A stretch of DNA of 64,000 nucleotides from Microlunatus speluncae (GTDB lineage Bacteria > Actinomycetota > Actinomycetes > Propionibacteriales > Propionibacteriaceae): contig NZ_VKCZ01000001.1 of NCBI RefSeq assembly GCF_009299835.1, forward strand, positions 310,001 to 374,000. Reading direction: 5' to 3'. How positions within the stretch are numbered: the stretch's first letter is position 1; the number at the start of each line of letters is the position of its first letter. A program made the translations under genes and the position numbers. The notes under the pieces were generated by a model. That model ran no database searches and was not told where the DNA came from. It saw only the letters and a program-made list of their open reading frames with translations. Below are positions 8,040-17,859 of this stretch, piece after piece.

Positions 8040-9119
8040 TCAGGCCTGGCTGAGGCTGGGCCGGACGATGGGTTGGCCGGCGAGCTTCTGCTCGCCGTTG
8101 GCGACGCCGATCGCCAGCGCGCGGCCGAAGAGGGCGGGGAAGCGGGACGGCATCATGGACAGCTGCTGCGCGCCGCCGATCGAGATCGAGGTCGCGATCA
8201 GCGCGTTCCGGCCGGCCTGGGTGCCGTAGACGGTGACCGGCTCCCGTTCTTCCGAAGACCTGCTGTGCAAGGCTTTCAGCCGGTCGGTGACGTAGGAGAT
8301 GTCGCCCGGCGCGAACCGGCTGATCAGATTCTGCACCCAGCTGAGCACGGTCCCGCCGGCATGGGTGCGCGGGCCGCCGACCTGATTGGCGGCGAAGCCG
8401 ATCAGCTCCTGCAGCCAGCTGATCACGCCGGGCTGGGACATGCTGATCACCCGGTACGTGTCCCGGACGCCGGCCGGGCCGGGCGCCTCGAAGACGGCGA
8501 ACAGGGCATCGCCCATCAGGTTGTTCCGGGTCGTCGTGCTGACGTTCAGGTTGACCTCGCTCAGGCCCTTGATCGAACCGGAGAACACTCCGGCCGAGAC
8601 CGAGCTCATCGAGGCGGTGCCGCGGCCGGTGGACCGGGCGCTGCCGTACGAGCTGGAGAAGGAGGTGCCGAACATCCGCAACTGGTGCGACATGGTGCCG
8701 TTGATCGCGCCCTCGGTCTGGGAGTCGAAGTGCCGCTCGATCTCGACCAGCCGGGCACCGCTGATGGTGGCGTCGCCCTCGACCAGCCGGTACGCCGACT
8801 CGGCCGGCTCGTGCCACAACTCCCCGAGCGACTCGTGCAATGCGTCGGCCAACGCCCAGTCCCGCTTGTTGAAGCGCTTGGACCGGACCTCGCCCGCGAT
8901 CCCGACGATGAGGAAGATCACGCCGAGCAGACCGAGGATGCCGATGAAGAGCTGGAGCGCGATCGCCATCCCGGCCCGTTGGATCGGGTCGCTGCTGTAG
9001 AGCACCGTGACCGGGATCGTGATCGCTGCCCAGACGACGAGAAGCACGATCCCCCAGACGAGAAGGCTCCGCTTCCGCATCGACAGCGCCATGGGCGACA
9101 TGCGCCGGGTTTCCGCCAT
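8040..9119 (-). CDS. Membrane protein of unknown function
   Basis: A 359-aa protein that I do not recognise. Two hydrophobic helices lie near the N-terminus (about 16-37, LLVWGIVLLVVWAAITIPV, and 50-75, IALQLFIGILGLLGVIFLIV), followed by a soluble region of about 280 residues. That region contains a low-complexity Ser/Thr-rich patch (SFSSSYGSARSTGRGTASM) and ends in RPSLSQA. The topology suggests a membrane-anchored cytoplasmic domain. The ATG at 9119 has a TATTGT -10 box 7 nt upstream, supporting this start over longer upstream versions. It is divergent from the aminopeptidase gene, with only 67 bp between the two start codons. Confidence 0.75.
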   Translation of the reverse strand: MAETRRMSPMALSMRKRSLLVWGIVLLVVWAAITIPVTVLYSSDPIQRAGMAIALQLFIGILGLLGVIFLIVGIAGEVRSKRFNKRDWALADALHESLGELWHEPAESAYRLVEGDATISGARLVEIERHFDSQTEGAINGTMSHQLRMFGTSFSSSYGSARSTGRGTASMSSVSAGVFSGSIKGLSEVNLNVSTTTRNNLMGDALFAVFEAPGPAGVRDTYRVISMSQPGVISWLQELIGFAANQVGGPRTHAGGTVLSWVQNLISRFAPGDISYVTDRLKALHSRSSEEREPVTVYGTQAGRNALIATSISIGGAQQLSMMPSRFPALFGRALAIGVANGEQKLAGQPIVRPSLSQA

Positions 9120-9126
9120 GGGGATG

Positions 9127-9132
9127 ACAATA
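9127..9132 (-). promoter_or_regulatory. -10 element, leaderless promoter of the membrane protein gene
   Basis: Minus-strand TATTGT with 7 nt before the ATG at 9119. Confidence 0.6.
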
Positions 9133-9174
9133 CTGAAAGTTCTGGGACTCGGTATGGGCGAGGGATCGGCCGGG

Positions 9175-9180
9175 TAGGTT
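9175..9180 (+). promoter_or_regulatory. -10 element, leaderless promoter of pepN
   Basis: TAGGTT with 6 nt before the GTG at 9187. It is back to back with the divergent promoter at 9127-9132. Confidence 0.6.
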
Positions 9181-9186
9181 GCGGCT

Positions 9187-11703
9187 GTGCGCGCCGAATC
9201 GAACGAACCCGAAACGATCAGTCTGCTGCGGACCGAGGCCGAGCAGCGGGCGGCGACGATCTCCGTGTCGGCGATGCGGGTCGAGCTCGACCTCGGCACC
9301 GCGGCGGCGGTGCCGGGAGCGGAAGCCGGTGAGGCGTTCGCCTCGACCTCGACGATCGGCTTCCGGGCGACGCCCGGCGCCGCCACCTTCGTCGATTTCA
9401 AGGGTCGGCGGCTGGTCTCGGTCACCCTGAACGGCGCCCCGGTGTCGCTCGATCGGTGGCGCGGCGGGCGGATCGAGCTGACCGGCCTGCAGGCGGAGAA
9501 CACGCTGGTGATCACCGGCGAGATGGCCTATTCCAGCGACGGGGAGGGTCTGCACCGGCATGTCGACCCGGCCGACGGCAACACCTATCTCTATGGGATG
9601 TCCTTCCTGGACGCGGCGCCGCGCTGGTTCGCCTGCTTCGACCAGCCGGACCTGAAGTCGCCGTACACGCTGCGGGTGACGGCGCCGGAGCACTGGACGA
9701 TCCTCGGCAACGGGCCCAGTCGTTCGGTGAGCCCGGGCGTCTGGGAGCTGGTCCAGGACAAGCCGCTGTCGACCTACTTCGTGACCCTGGTCGCGGGTCC
9801 GTACGCGTCGGTGTTCCAGGAGCACGCGAGCGACGGTGCGGAGCCGATCAAGCTCGGCTTCCACGTCCGGGCCTCGCTGGGCCGCGAGTTGGAGGCCGAG
9901 GCGGCCGACCTGATCGAGGTCACCGGGCAGTGTTTCGACTTCTATCACCGCACGTTCGGCGTCCGTTATCCGTTCGGCGAATACCACCAGTGCTTCGTGC
10001 CCGACTTCAACGCCGGTGCGATGGAGAATCCGGGCTGCATCACGATCCGCGATTCGCTGATCTACCGCTCCCGGGCGACCACCGCCGAACGGGCCGGCCG
10101 GGCCGGACTGATCGCGCACGAGATGGCGCACCAGTGGTTCGGCGACCTGGTCACCATGACCTGGTGGGACGACTTGTGGCTGAACGAGTCGTTCGCCGAG
10201 TACGCCGGGCATCGCTGCTGCACCGAGGCGACCCGGTATCCGTTGTGGATCGAGTTCGGCCTGCGCAAGGACTGGGGCCGGATCGCCGACCAGTCACCGT
10301 CGACCCACCCGGTCGCCGGCAACGGCTCCGACGACGCGCAGTCGGCATTGCAGGACTTCGACGGGATCTCCTACGCCAAAGGCGCGGCCGTGCTGCGGCA
10401 GCTGGTGGCCTATCTGGGCGACGACGTCTTCCTGGCCGGGCTGAAGGACTACTTCGAACGGCACGCGTACGGCAACGCCTCGTTCGCCGACCTGATCGGG
10501 GCCTGGACCCGGGCCGGTGCCGACGGACTGGACGACTGGGCCCGGAGCTGGCTGCGCACCTCGGGTCTGGACACGATCGCCGTCGACGAAGGGTCGGTCC
10601 GTCGCGTCGTGCCTGTTGATCATGTCGCCGACCGGACGCACGCGATCGAGGTGGCCGCTCTGGATGCGGCCGGAGCGGTCGCCCAGCGGATCCCGATCCG
10701 GCTCGCCGGCGAGCCGGTGCCGGTGGCGATCGAGACCGCGGGCGCGGCGGTGATCATCCCGGACTCGACCGATGAGACCTGGGCCAAGATCAGGTTCGGC
10801 GACCGGGCCTGGCCGATGATCATCGACCTGATCGGCAAGATCACCGATCCGTCGATCCGGTTGGTGATCTTCAGCGCTGCCCGCGATTCGGTCCGCGACG
10901 CCGAGCTCGACCCGGTCGAGGCGCTGCGATTGATCTTGGACGGGGCGCCGTCCGAGCCCGAGGACATCGTCTGGCAGTCGATGCTGTCGTTCGCCCGGTC
11001 GGAGCTGACCGGGCCCTACAGTCCGCCGGCGGACCGGGCGGCGCGGCTGGCCCGGTTGCACGCCGTGGTCCGCTCCGAGCTGACCGCCTCGGCCGCCGGG
11101 TCGGACCGGCAACTGCTGGCGTTCCGCTCCGCGGTCCACAGTGCCGCCGATCCCGAGCTGCTCCGGTCCTGGCAGTCGGGCGCCGTCCTGCCGAACGGGG
11201 TCGAGCTCGACCCGGACCTCACCTGGTCGCTGGTGTCCCGGCTGAGCGAACTGACCGGTGACGCCGGGCTGATCGACGCGCAGTCGGCCGCCGACCGGTC
11301 GGCGTCGGCCGAGCAGCACGCCGCGCGGGCCCGGGCGGCGCTGCCGACCGCGGCGGCCAAGGAGGCGGCCTGGCACCTGCTGATGGAGCCGTCCACGGCC
11401 TCGGCCTATCAGGTCTACGCGACGGCGGAGGGCTTCTTCCGGCCGGATCAGACCGAGCTCACCGCCGACTATGTCGAGCGGTTCTTCGCCGAGGTGGGCC
11501 GGACGGCCGAATTCCGCTCCGGCTGGGCCCTCAGCCGGGTCCCCGCGCTGGCCTTCCCGTACCTGTCGGCCACCGAGGAGACGCTGGCGCTGGCCGAGCG
11601 GACCCTGGCCGAGCAGACCCTCGCCGACCCGATCCGGAGGTCCCTGGTCGACGGCACGGATCGACTCCGGCGGGCGGTGCGGTCGCGCCGGGAATTCGGC
11701 TGA
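9187..11703 (+). CDS. pepN: Aminopeptidase N (M1 family zinc metallopeptidase)
   Basis: An 838-aa cytoplasmic M1 aminopeptidase that removes N-terminal residues from peptides. The exopeptidase motif GAMEN is at residues 277-281. The zinc site HEMAHQWFGD starts at His311, with the third ligand Glu at about 334 in LNESFAEY. The N-terminal saddle domain covers about 1-190, the thermolysin-like domain 190-440 and the ERAP1-like helical domain 490-835. Length matches actinobacterial PepN. The GTG start is supported by a TAGGTT -10 box 6 nt upstream. It lies just before a peptide importer, which would supply substrate, but a 168-nt gap with its own promoter signals separates them. Confidence 0.96.
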   Translation: MRAESNEPETISLLRTEAEQRAATISVSAMRVELDLGTAAAVPGAEAGEAFASTSTIGFRATPGAATFVDFKGRRLVSVTLNGAPVSLDRWRGGRIELTGLQAENTLVITGEMAYSSDGEGLHRHVDPADGNTYLYGMSFLDAAPRWFACFDQPDLKSPYTLRVTAPEHWTILGNGPSRSVSPGVWELVQDKPLSTYFVTLVAGPYASVFQEHASDGAEPIKLGFHVRASLGRELEAEAADLIEVTGQCFDFYHRTFGVRYPFGEYHQCFVPDFNAGAMENPGCITIRDSLIYRSRATTAERAGRAGLIAHEMAHQWFGDLVTMTWWDDLWLNESFAEYAGHRCCTEATRYPLWIEFGLRKDWGRIADQSPSTHPVAGNGSDDAQSALQDFDGISYAKGAAVLRQLVAYLGDDVFLAGLKDYFERHAYGNASFADLIGAWTRAGADGLDDWARSWLRTSGLDTIAVDEGSVRRVVPVDHVADRTHAIEVAALDAAGAVAQRIPIRLAGEPVPVAIETAGAAVIIPDSTDETWAKIRFGDRAWPMIIDLIGKITDPSIRLVIFSAARDSVRDAELDPVEALRLILDGAPSEPEDIVWQSMLSFARSELTGPYSPPADRAARLARLHAVVRSELTASAAGSDRQLLAFRSAVHSAADPELLRSWQSGAVLPNGVELDPDLTWSLVSRLSELTGDAGLIDAQSAADRSASAEQHAARARAALPTAAAKEAAWHLLMEPSTASAYQVYATAEGFFRPDQTELTADYVERFFAEVGRTAEFRSGWALSRVPALAFPYLSATEETLALAERTLAEQTLADPIRRSLVDGTDRLRRAVRSRREFG

Positions 11704-11871
11704 TATCGATAACAGGACCGCTGGTCACAATCTTGTTGCGCGTCCGACCGGTTCAGCACCACGCCTTGCGGTTTTACGCAACGATGGCCTAGAAATGGTC
11801 AAGCCGCGCAGTCAGGAGCGCGGTCGTTTCGCGCCCGTAACCCGGGCGCCCTTTGGAGGAGGAGACGTTTC

Positions 11872-13509
11872 ATGCGAGGACGAACTCGCGTAGCGCTCGC
11901 GGCAGCCATCAGTGCCTTGGCGCTCGTTGCGACCGCCTGTGGCACCGGTGGGAACACCCCCACCGATCCGGGTGGAAGCGAACCGGCAGCCGGCGGAGGA
12001 GAGATCTCTGTCCGCGGTTGTACGCCCCAGAACCCGCTCGTCGCCGGCAATACGGCCGAGGTGTGCGGTGGCAACATCCTGGACGTGTTCACGGCGAAGC
12101 TGATCCATTACGCGCTCAAGGACGCGGCGCCGGAGAACGACATCGCCGAGAGCATCGAGACCGACGACAACATCAACTTCACGGTCAAGCTCAGGCAGGG
12201 TTACAAGTTCCACGACGGCACCGAGGTGAAGGCTCACAACTTCGTCGATGCCTGGAACTACACCGCCGCCGGCGCCAACGGCCAGCAGGCCAGCTACTTC
12301 TTCGAGCCGTTCGAGGGCTACGCAGACGTCGCTTGCCCGAACGAGGAGTGCTCGCCGAAGCCGAAGTCCGATAAGTTGTCCGGTCTGAAGGTGGTCGACG
12401 ACTACACCTTCACGATCAAGACCAGCGCAGCGGTCTCCAACCTGGTGGTGCGGCTGGGCTACACGGCCTTCGCCCCGCAGCCGGACTCCTTCTTCGAGGA
12501 CCCGGACAGCTTCAAGACCAAGCCGATCGGCGCCGGGCCGTATCAGGTGGACTCGGTGGAGGACACCCAGATCGTGCTGAGCAAGTTCGCCGACTACTCC
12601 GGTGAGCACGTCGGCAAGCCGGACAAGATCACCTTCCGGATCTACAACGACCCGTCGGCCGCCTACACCGACGTGGTGGCGGGCAACCTGGACGCGACCG
12701 ACGTCATTCCGCCCGATCAGATGGTCGACGACCTCTTCAAGACGGATCTGCCGGATCAGAACCTGGTCAAGGAACAGGGCGTGATCCAGGCGATCGGCTT
12801 CTCGCCGACCGATGAGCAGTTCAAGAACCGTGATCTTCGCCGGGCGATCTCGATGGCGCTCGACCGGGAGTTGATCACCACCCAGATCTACAACGGCAGC
12901 CGGATCCCGGCGGACAGCTTCGTCTCACCGGTGGTGAACGGTTACAAGCAGGGCGCCTGTGGCGAGTGGTGCCAGTTCAATGCCCAGAAGGCCAAGGAGC
13001 TGTACGACAAGGCCGGCGGCTACAAGGGCACGCTGACCTTCGGTGTCAACCAGGACGGCGGGCACAAGCCGATGGCGGACGCGGTCTGCAACTCGCTGAA
13101 GAACGCGTTGGGAGTCGAATGCGCGGTGGAGATCACGCCGGACTTCAAGACCCTGCGTGATCAGCTGAACCGCAAGGAACGCAAGGGCATCTTCCGGCAG
13201 GGCTGGCAGATGGACTACCCGAACATCGAGAACTTCCTCACCCCGATCTACGCCAAGGGTGCGTCGTCCAACGATGTCCGCTACGACAACCCGGAGTTCC
13301 AGGCCGACCTTGCGAAGGGCAACGCGGCCAAGACGCCGGATGAGGCGAACACCTTCTATCAGGCGGCCGAGGCCAAGCTGATCGACGACCTGCCGGCGTT
13401 CCCGACCTGGTTCGACGCGGCCGTGATCGGCTGGTCGTCGAAGGTGACGAACGTGAACACCAACGCGTTCGGCGTCATCGACTACGGACAGATCGAAGTC
13501 AAGCAGTGA
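11872..13509 (+). CDS. Peptide ABC transporter substrate-binding lipoprotein (DppA/OppA-like)
   Basis: A 545-aa SBP_bac_5 family protein that binds oligopeptides or related solutes outside the cell and delivers them to the permeases encoded next. The lipoprotein signal spans residues 1-23 (LALVATAC, Cys23), then a Gly/Pro-rich linker. Family features include INFTVKLRQGYKFHDGTEV at about 103-121 and the segment IGAGPYQVDS. The ATG at 11872 follows a strong GGAGGAGGAG ribosome-binding site. Four cysteines in the mature part (CPNEEC; CGEWC) form two close pairs that could make disulfides. It is first in the operon with DppB, C, D and F-like genes; a GC-rich hairpin after the stop may keep its expression above that of the permeases. 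Confidence 0.93.
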   Translation: MRGRTRVALAAAISALALVATACGTGGNTPTDPGGSEPAAGGGEISVRGCTPQNPLVAGNTAEVCGGNILDVFTAKLIHYALKDAAPENDIAESIETDDNINFTVKLRQGYKFHDGTEVKAHNFVDAWNYTAAGANGQQASYFFEPFEGYADVACPNEECSPKPKSDKLSGLKVVDDYTFTIKTSAAVSNLVVRLGYTAFAPQPDSFFEDPDSFKTKPIGAGPYQVDSVEDTQIVLSKFADYSGEHVGKPDKITFRIYNDPSAAYTDVVAGNLDATDVIPPDQMVDDLFKTDLPDQNLVKEQGVIQAIGFSPTDEQFKNRDLRRAISMALDRELITTQIYNGSRIPADSFVSPVVNGYKQGACGEWCQFNAQKAKELYDKAGGYKGTLTFGVNQDGGHKPMADAVCNSLKNALGVECAVEITPDFKTLRDQLNRKERKGIFRQGWQMDYPNIENFLTPIYAKGASSNDVRYDNPEFQADLAKGNAAKTPDEANTFYQAAEAKLIDDLPAFPTWFDAAVIGWSSKVTNVNTNAFGVIDYGQIEVKQ

Positions 13510-13524
13510 TCCTGCGCCGGGGGC

Positions 13525-13546
13525 GGCGGCCGGACGGTCGGCCGCC
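13525..13546 (+). terminator. Hairpin between the binding-protein and permease genes
   Basis: GGCGGCCG (13525-13532) pairs with CGGCCGCC (13539-13546) around a 6-nt loop. There is no T-run. Its place directly after the binding-protein gene suits a partial terminator or 3'-end stabiliser. Confidence 0.5.
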
Positions 13547-13594
13547 CTCGGCGTAGGCACGTTTCGAATCTGGCCCTAGCGAGGGAGTGCGCGC

Positions 13595-14551
13595 ATGGCA
13601 ACGTTCATCGTGCGCCGGGTGCTGCAGATGATCCCGGTGTTCCTTGGCACGATCTTCATCTTGTATTTGGCGGTGTTCGGGCTCGGTGACCCGATCTCCG
13701 GCCGTTGCGGCGAACGGCCCTGTCAGCCCGGCTACATCGCGAAATTCACCGAGGAATACAACCTGGACCAGCCGCTGCCGATTCAGTACCTGCTCTACGT
13801 CGGCAAGCTGCTGCAGGGTGATCTTGGCACCAACTTCTACGGCAACGAGGTCGCCCACGAGTTGGCGATCCGGTATCCGACGACGATCAAGCTGACCGTG
13901 ATCGCGATCACCTGCGAGGTGATCATCGGCATCACCGCCGGCGTCCTGGCCGGCATCCGCAAGGGCCGGTTCCTGGACAACCTGGTGCTGGTCAGCACCC
14001 TGTTCGTGATCTCGATCCCGGTCTTCGTGATCGGCACCGTCTCCCAGCTCGTCTTCGGCATCCGACTGGGGTTCCTGTGGGAGATGATCTTCGGCCCGAA
14101 GTCCGGCTTCTTCTCCCCGACGGCGACTGAGGGCACCTGGGCCCAGTTACTCCTGCCGGGCTTCGTGCTCGGCACCCTGTCGGTCGCTTTCGTCTCCCGG
14201 CTCACCCGGGCGTCTCTGGTGGAGAATCTGCGCGCGGACTATGTCCGCACCGGGCGGGCCAAGGGCCTGACCCAGCGCCGGGTGATCGGCGTGCACACAC
14301 TGCGCAACTCGCTGATTCCGGTGGTGACCTTCGTCGGCACCGACATCGGCACTCTGATGGGCGGCGCGGTGGTCACCGAGCGGATCTTCAACATCAACGG
14401 CATCGGCGGGTTCATCTTCCGCAGCGTCAACCAGAAGGACGGCGTCTCCGTGGTCGGGGCGGTCGTCGTGCTGGTGCTGGTCTACCTGATCATGAACCTG
14501 ATCGTCGACATCCTGTACGGCGTCCTGGACCCGAGGATCGGCCATGGCTGA
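13595..14551 (+). CDS. Peptide ABC transporter permease (DppB-like)
   Basis: A 318-aa inner-membrane permease of the BPD_transp_1 family, the first of two channel subunits of the peptide importer. About six transmembrane helices are visible, starting at residue 9. The N-terminal region (residues 1-90, including LDQPLPIQYLLYVGKLLQGD) is typical of DppB. The EAA loop that contacts the ATPases is near residues 208-228 (VENLRADYVRTGRAKGLTQR). The large extracytoplasmic loop carries a CGERPCQ cysteine pair. The ATG follows GAGGGAG as ribosome-binding site. The 3' end overlaps the next permease gene by 8 nt. Confidence 0.95.
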   Translation: MATFIVRRVLQMIPVFLGTIFILYLAVFGLGDPISGRCGERPCQPGYIAKFTEEYNLDQPLPIQYLLYVGKLLQGDLGTNFYGNEVAHELAIRYPTTIKLTVIAITCEVIIGITAGVLAGIRKGRFLDNLVLVSTLFVISIPVFVIGTVSQLVFGIRLGFLWEMIFGPKSGFFSPTATEGTWAQLLLPGFVLGTLSVAFVSRLTRASLVENLRADYVRTGRAKGLTQRRVIGVHTLRNSLIPVVTFVGTDIGTLMGGAVVTERIFNINGIGGFIFRSVNQKDGVSVVGAVVVLVLVYLIMNLIVDILYGVLDPRIGHG

Positions 14552-15491
14552 GACGACTGTCACGCCCCAGGTCGATCAGAGCACCGCGGCAGCGGTCGCC
14601 CCTTCGGGCGGTCCCGCCAACCGCTCGCTCTGGTCCGACGCCTGGCGAGAGCTGCGCCGGAACCCGATCTTCTGGATCTCCGCGGTGCTGATCGCAATCA
14701 TCCTGTTGATGGCGATCGTGCCGCAGTTGTTCACCCAGACCGATCCCAACTTCGCCGACCTGCGTCGCGCTCGGGAGTCGCCGTCGTTCGACCGGGCCTG
14801 GTTCGGGATGGACCAGCAGGGTTATGACGTCTACGCCCGCACCATCTACGGTGCCCGTTCATCCTTGATCGTCGGCCTGCTGACCACAGTGATGACCGTG
14901 ATCATCGGCGGCGGCATCGGCACCATCGGCGCCTACGTCGGCGGCTGGGTCGATGCGGTGCTGTCCCGGATCGGCGAGATCTTCTTCGCCATCCCGCTGA
15001 TCCTGGGCGGTCTGCTCTTCCTCTACCAGTTCCCCAACCGGGCCGGCGATCCGTACCTGCAACTGGTCGGCAAGGTGGTGCTGGTGATGGTGATCATCGC
15101 CTGGCCACAGACTGCCCGAGTGATGCGATCCAGCGTGCTGCAGGTGAAGCCGAACGACTACGTGCAGGCCGCGCGGGCGCTCGGCGCCAGCCCGGCCCGG
15201 TTGATCATCCAGCACATCCTGCCCAACGCGGCCGCGCCGTTGATCGTGGTCGCCACGATCAACCTCGGCGTGTTCATCGCCACGGAGGGCACGCTGTCGT
15301 TCCTCGGCATCGGGCTGCAACCGCCGGCGATCTCCTGGGGGCAGGCGATCGCCGACGCCTCCGGGCTCGGACTGATCCGGACCGCGCCGCACATGCTGCT
15401 GTTCCCGAGCCTGTTCCTGTCGATCACCGTGCTGGCGTTCATCATGCTCGGCGACGCCGTCCGCGACGCGCTCGATCCGAAGCTCCGCTGA
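14544..15491 (+). CDS. Peptide ABC transporter permease (DppC-like)
   Basis: A 315-aa second permease subunit of the same importer. It has a cytoplasmic N-terminal tail of about 45 residues with the OppC_N element (SLWSDAWRELRRNPIFWIS), then about six helices. The EAA loop is at about residues 200-220 (KPNDYVQAARALGASPARLI). The C-terminal end LGDAVRDALDPKLR is characteristic of DppC. The ATG overlaps the stop of the DppB-like gene, indicating coupled translation and a 1:1 pairing in the membrane. Confidence 0.95.
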   Translation: MAETTVTPQVDQSTAAAVAPSGGPANRSLWSDAWRELRRNPIFWISAVLIAIILLMAIVPQLFTQTDPNFADLRRARESPSFDRAWFGMDQQGYDVYARTIYGARSSLIVGLLTTVMTVIIGGGIGTIGAYVGGWVDAVLSRIGEIFFAIPLILGGLLFLYQFPNRAGDPYLQLVGKVVLVMVIIAWPQTARVMRSSVLQVKPNDYVQAARALGASPARLIIQHILPNAAAPLIVVATINLGVFIATEGTLSFLGIGLQPPAISWGQAIADASGLGLIRTAPHMLLFPSLFLSITVLAFIMLGDAVRDALDPKLR

Positions 15492-15538
15492 CCCTCCTGG
15501 GGAGGTCCGCAGCTCCGCTGCACACATTGGGAGGTTGT

Positions 15539-16696
15539 ATGACCGAGTCCACGACGGACACCAGGCTGGTCCCGTCCGGGACGGCCTGGCAGCCGATCGA
15601 CGGCACGCTGCTCGAGGTGGAAGACCTGCAGGTGGAGTTCCGCACCCGGGACGGGGTGGCCAAGGCGATCAACGGGGTCTCCTTCGACCTGAAGGAGGGC
15701 GAGACCCTCGCGATCCTGGGCGAGTCGGGCTCCGGGAAGTCGGTGACCGCTCAGGCGATCATGGGCATCCTGGACACCCCGCCCGGCTACGTCACCGGGG
15801 GTGAGGTGCGCTATTGCGGCACCGACATCCTGACCCTGCCCGAGGAACGGCGCCGGGCCATCCGCGGCGCCGAGATCGCGATGGTCTTCCAGGACGCGCT
15901 GTCCGCGCTCAATCCGGTGTTTCCGGTGGGCTGGCAGATCGCCGAGATGTTCCGCAAGCACCGGGGGATGAACCGCTCCGATTCGTTGCAGCAGGCGGTC
16001 CGGCTGATGGAGCGGGTGCAGATCCCGGCCGCGCGGCAGCGGGTCAAGGCCTTCCCGCACCAGTTCTCCGGCGGGATGCGGCAGCGGATCATGATCGCGA
16101 TGTCGATCGCGCTCGACCCGGCGATCTTGATCGCCGACGAGCCGACGACGGCGTTGGACGTGACGGTGCAGGCGCAGATCATGCAGTTGCTGGCCGAGTT
16201 GCAGGAAGAACGCCGGATGGGTTTGATCTTGATCACCCATGATCTCGGGGTGGTCGCCGACGTGGCCGACCGGATCTCGGTGATGTATGCCGGCAAGATC
16301 GTCGAGTCGGCCGAGGTGTTCGACCTGTACGCGACTCCGCTGCATCCGTACACGAAGGGACTGTTGGAGTCGATCCCGCGGCTTGATCAGAAGGGGCAGG
16401 ACCTGACCGCGATCGGCGGCCTGCCGCCGAACCTGATGAACATCCCGGACGGGTGCGCCTTCAACCCGCGCTGCCGCTACGCCGCTGACATCTGCCGGTC
16501 CGACCCGCCGCCGCTGCTGCGCGAGGTCGGCCGGGACCGGCACAGCGCCTGCCACTTCGCGGAGACCCTGGCCGAGGGAGCAGCACCGCGAGCCCGGTCG
16601 GGGGAGCGGCCGCGCGACGGGTCCAGGGTCGATCCCGGATCCGCGTTCGATCCCGGGGCGTCGCCCACCATCCATCGTGGGGAGGAGTTGAGGTGA
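15539..16696 (+). CDS. Peptide ABC transporter ATP-binding protein (DppD/OppD-like)
   Basis: A 385-aa ABC ATPase, one of the two motor subunits of the importer. Walker A is GESGSGKS at about residue 61, the signature is FSGGMRQRIMIA at about 175, Walker B is ILIADEPTTALD at about 196, and the oligopeptide-transporter C-terminal extension has a CAFNPRCRYAADIC cysteine cluster at about 307. The last 45 residues after the cysteine-rich region (GERPRDGSRVDPGSAFDP) are an unusual low-complexity tail. ATG 15539 is chosen over an in-frame TTG at 15527 because GGGAGG lies just before it. The stop overlaps the GTG of the next ATPase. Confidence 0.94.
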   Translation: MTESTTDTRLVPSGTAWQPIDGTLLEVEDLQVEFRTRDGVAKAINGVSFDLKEGETLAILGESGSGKSVTAQAIMGILDTPPGYVTGGEVRYCGTDILTLPEERRRAIRGAEIAMVFQDALSALNPVFPVGWQIAEMFRKHRGMNRSDSLQQAVRLMERVQIPAARQRVKAFPHQFSGGMRQRIMIAMSIALDPAILIADEPTTALDVTVQAQIMQLLAELQEERRMGLILITHDLGVVADVADRISVMYAGKIVESAEVFDLYATPLHPYTKGLLESIPRLDQKGQDLTAIGGLPPNLMNIPDGCAFNPRCRYAADICRSDPPPLLREVGRDRHSACHFAETLAEGAAPRARSGERPRDGSRVDPGSAFDPGASPTIHRGEELR

Positions 16697-17721
16697 GCGA
16701 GGTCATCCTGCGCGCCGACAACCTGTTCAAGCACTATCCGATCAAGGCCGGCGTGCTGCGCCGGACGGTCGGCTACGTGAAGGCCGTCGACGGGGTCTCC
16801 TTCGACCTGCACAAGGGCGAGACGCTCGGCATCGTCGGCGAGTCCGGCTGCGGCAAGTCGACGCTGGCCCGGCTGCTGGTCGGGTTGGAGGAGCCGTTCC
16901 GCAGCCATGCCGACAAGCGCGAGGGCTCCGGCCGGTTGTTGTACGGCGACGTGGACGTGACCCGGCTGTCCGGGGCGGCCTGGCGCCGGGCCCGGCGCGA
17001 CATTCAGATGATCTTCCAGGATCCGTACACCTCGCTGAACCCGCGGAAGACGGTCGGCGACATCGTGGCCGAGCCGTTCCACATCCACCCGGACGTGGTG
17101 CCCGCGGCGCAGCGCCGGGCCAAGGTGCAGGAACTGCTCGACCTGGTCGGCCTCAACCCCGAGCACATCAACCGCTATCCGCACCAGTTCTCCGGAGGTC
17201 AGCGGCAACGGATCGGGATCGCCCGCGGGCTGGCCCTGAACCCGAAGATCCTGGTCTGCGACGAGCCGGTGTCGGCGCTGGACGTGTCGGTGCAGGCGCA
17301 GGTGGTCAACCTGCTGGAGCGGCTGCAGCAGGAGCTCGGGCTGGCCTACATCTTCATCGCGCACGACCTGTCGGTGGTCCGGCACATCTCCGACCGGGTC
17401 GGCGTGATGTATCTCGGCACCATGGCCGAGATCGGCGACGAGGACCAGATCTACTCCCGGCCCACCCATCCGTACACCCAGGCCCTGCTCTCGGCGGTGC
17501 CGGTGCCCGATCCGACGCTGCGCAACAGCCGGGACCAGATCGTGCTCACCGGTGACGTGCCCAGCCCGGCCAATCCGCCGGCCGGTTGCCGCTTCCACAC
17601 CCGCTGCTGGCGGGCCCAGGACCGGTGCGAGGTCGAGGTGCCGCAGTTGATCATGCGCCCGGACGGCGCCGGTGATCACGCCTCGGCCTGCCACTTCGCC
17701 GAGGTCCGCCAGGTCGTCTGA
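16693..17721 (+). CDS. Peptide ABC transporter ATP-binding protein (DppF/OppF-like)
   Basis: A 342-aa second ATPase of the importer. Walker A is GESGCGKS at about residue 53, the Q-loop is MIFQDPYTSLNPR at about 108, the signature is FSGGQRQRIGIA at about 166 and Walker B is ILVCDEPVSALD at about 187. The C-terminal oligo_HPY domain contains the motif CRFHTRCWRAQDRC. An insert at about 72-85 (SHADKREGSGRLLY) is slightly longer than usual. The GTG start overlaps the preceding stop (GTGA). It is the last gene of the five-gene operon; a 138-nt gap follows before the TetR gene. Confidence 0.95.
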   Translation: MSEVILRADNLFKHYPIKAGVLRRTVGYVKAVDGVSFDLHKGETLGIVGESGCGKSTLARLLVGLEEPFRSHADKREGSGRLLYGDVDVTRLSGAAWRRARRDIQMIFQDPYTSLNPRKTVGDIVAEPFHIHPDVVPAAQRRAKVQELLDLVGLNPEHINRYPHQFSGGQRQRIGIARGLALNPKILVCDEPVSALDVSVQAQVVNLLERLQQELGLAYIFIAHDLSVVRHISDRVGVMYLGTMAEIGDEDQIYSRPTHPYTQALLSAVPVPDPTLRNSRDQIVLTGDVPSPANPPAGCRFHTRCWRAQDRCEVEVPQLIMRPDGAGDHASACHFAEVRQVV

Positions 17722-17859
17722 TCATCGCGGCCCGGCCCGACCGCGGTCGAGGCTTCGTGAGGTCCGGTCGCGAAACTTCGCCACAGGTCGAGAAATGGCG
17801 CTGCCCGGCTGGTTGTGGGATGCAAACCCCGGCGGGGCTGCTGATGGGATGATCATTCG

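Noticed and set aside
7897..10212. 771-aa open frame opposite pepN and the membrane protein gene
   Set aside because: Low-complexity shadow without motifs; the opposite strand carries the M1 zinc site in a normal gene.
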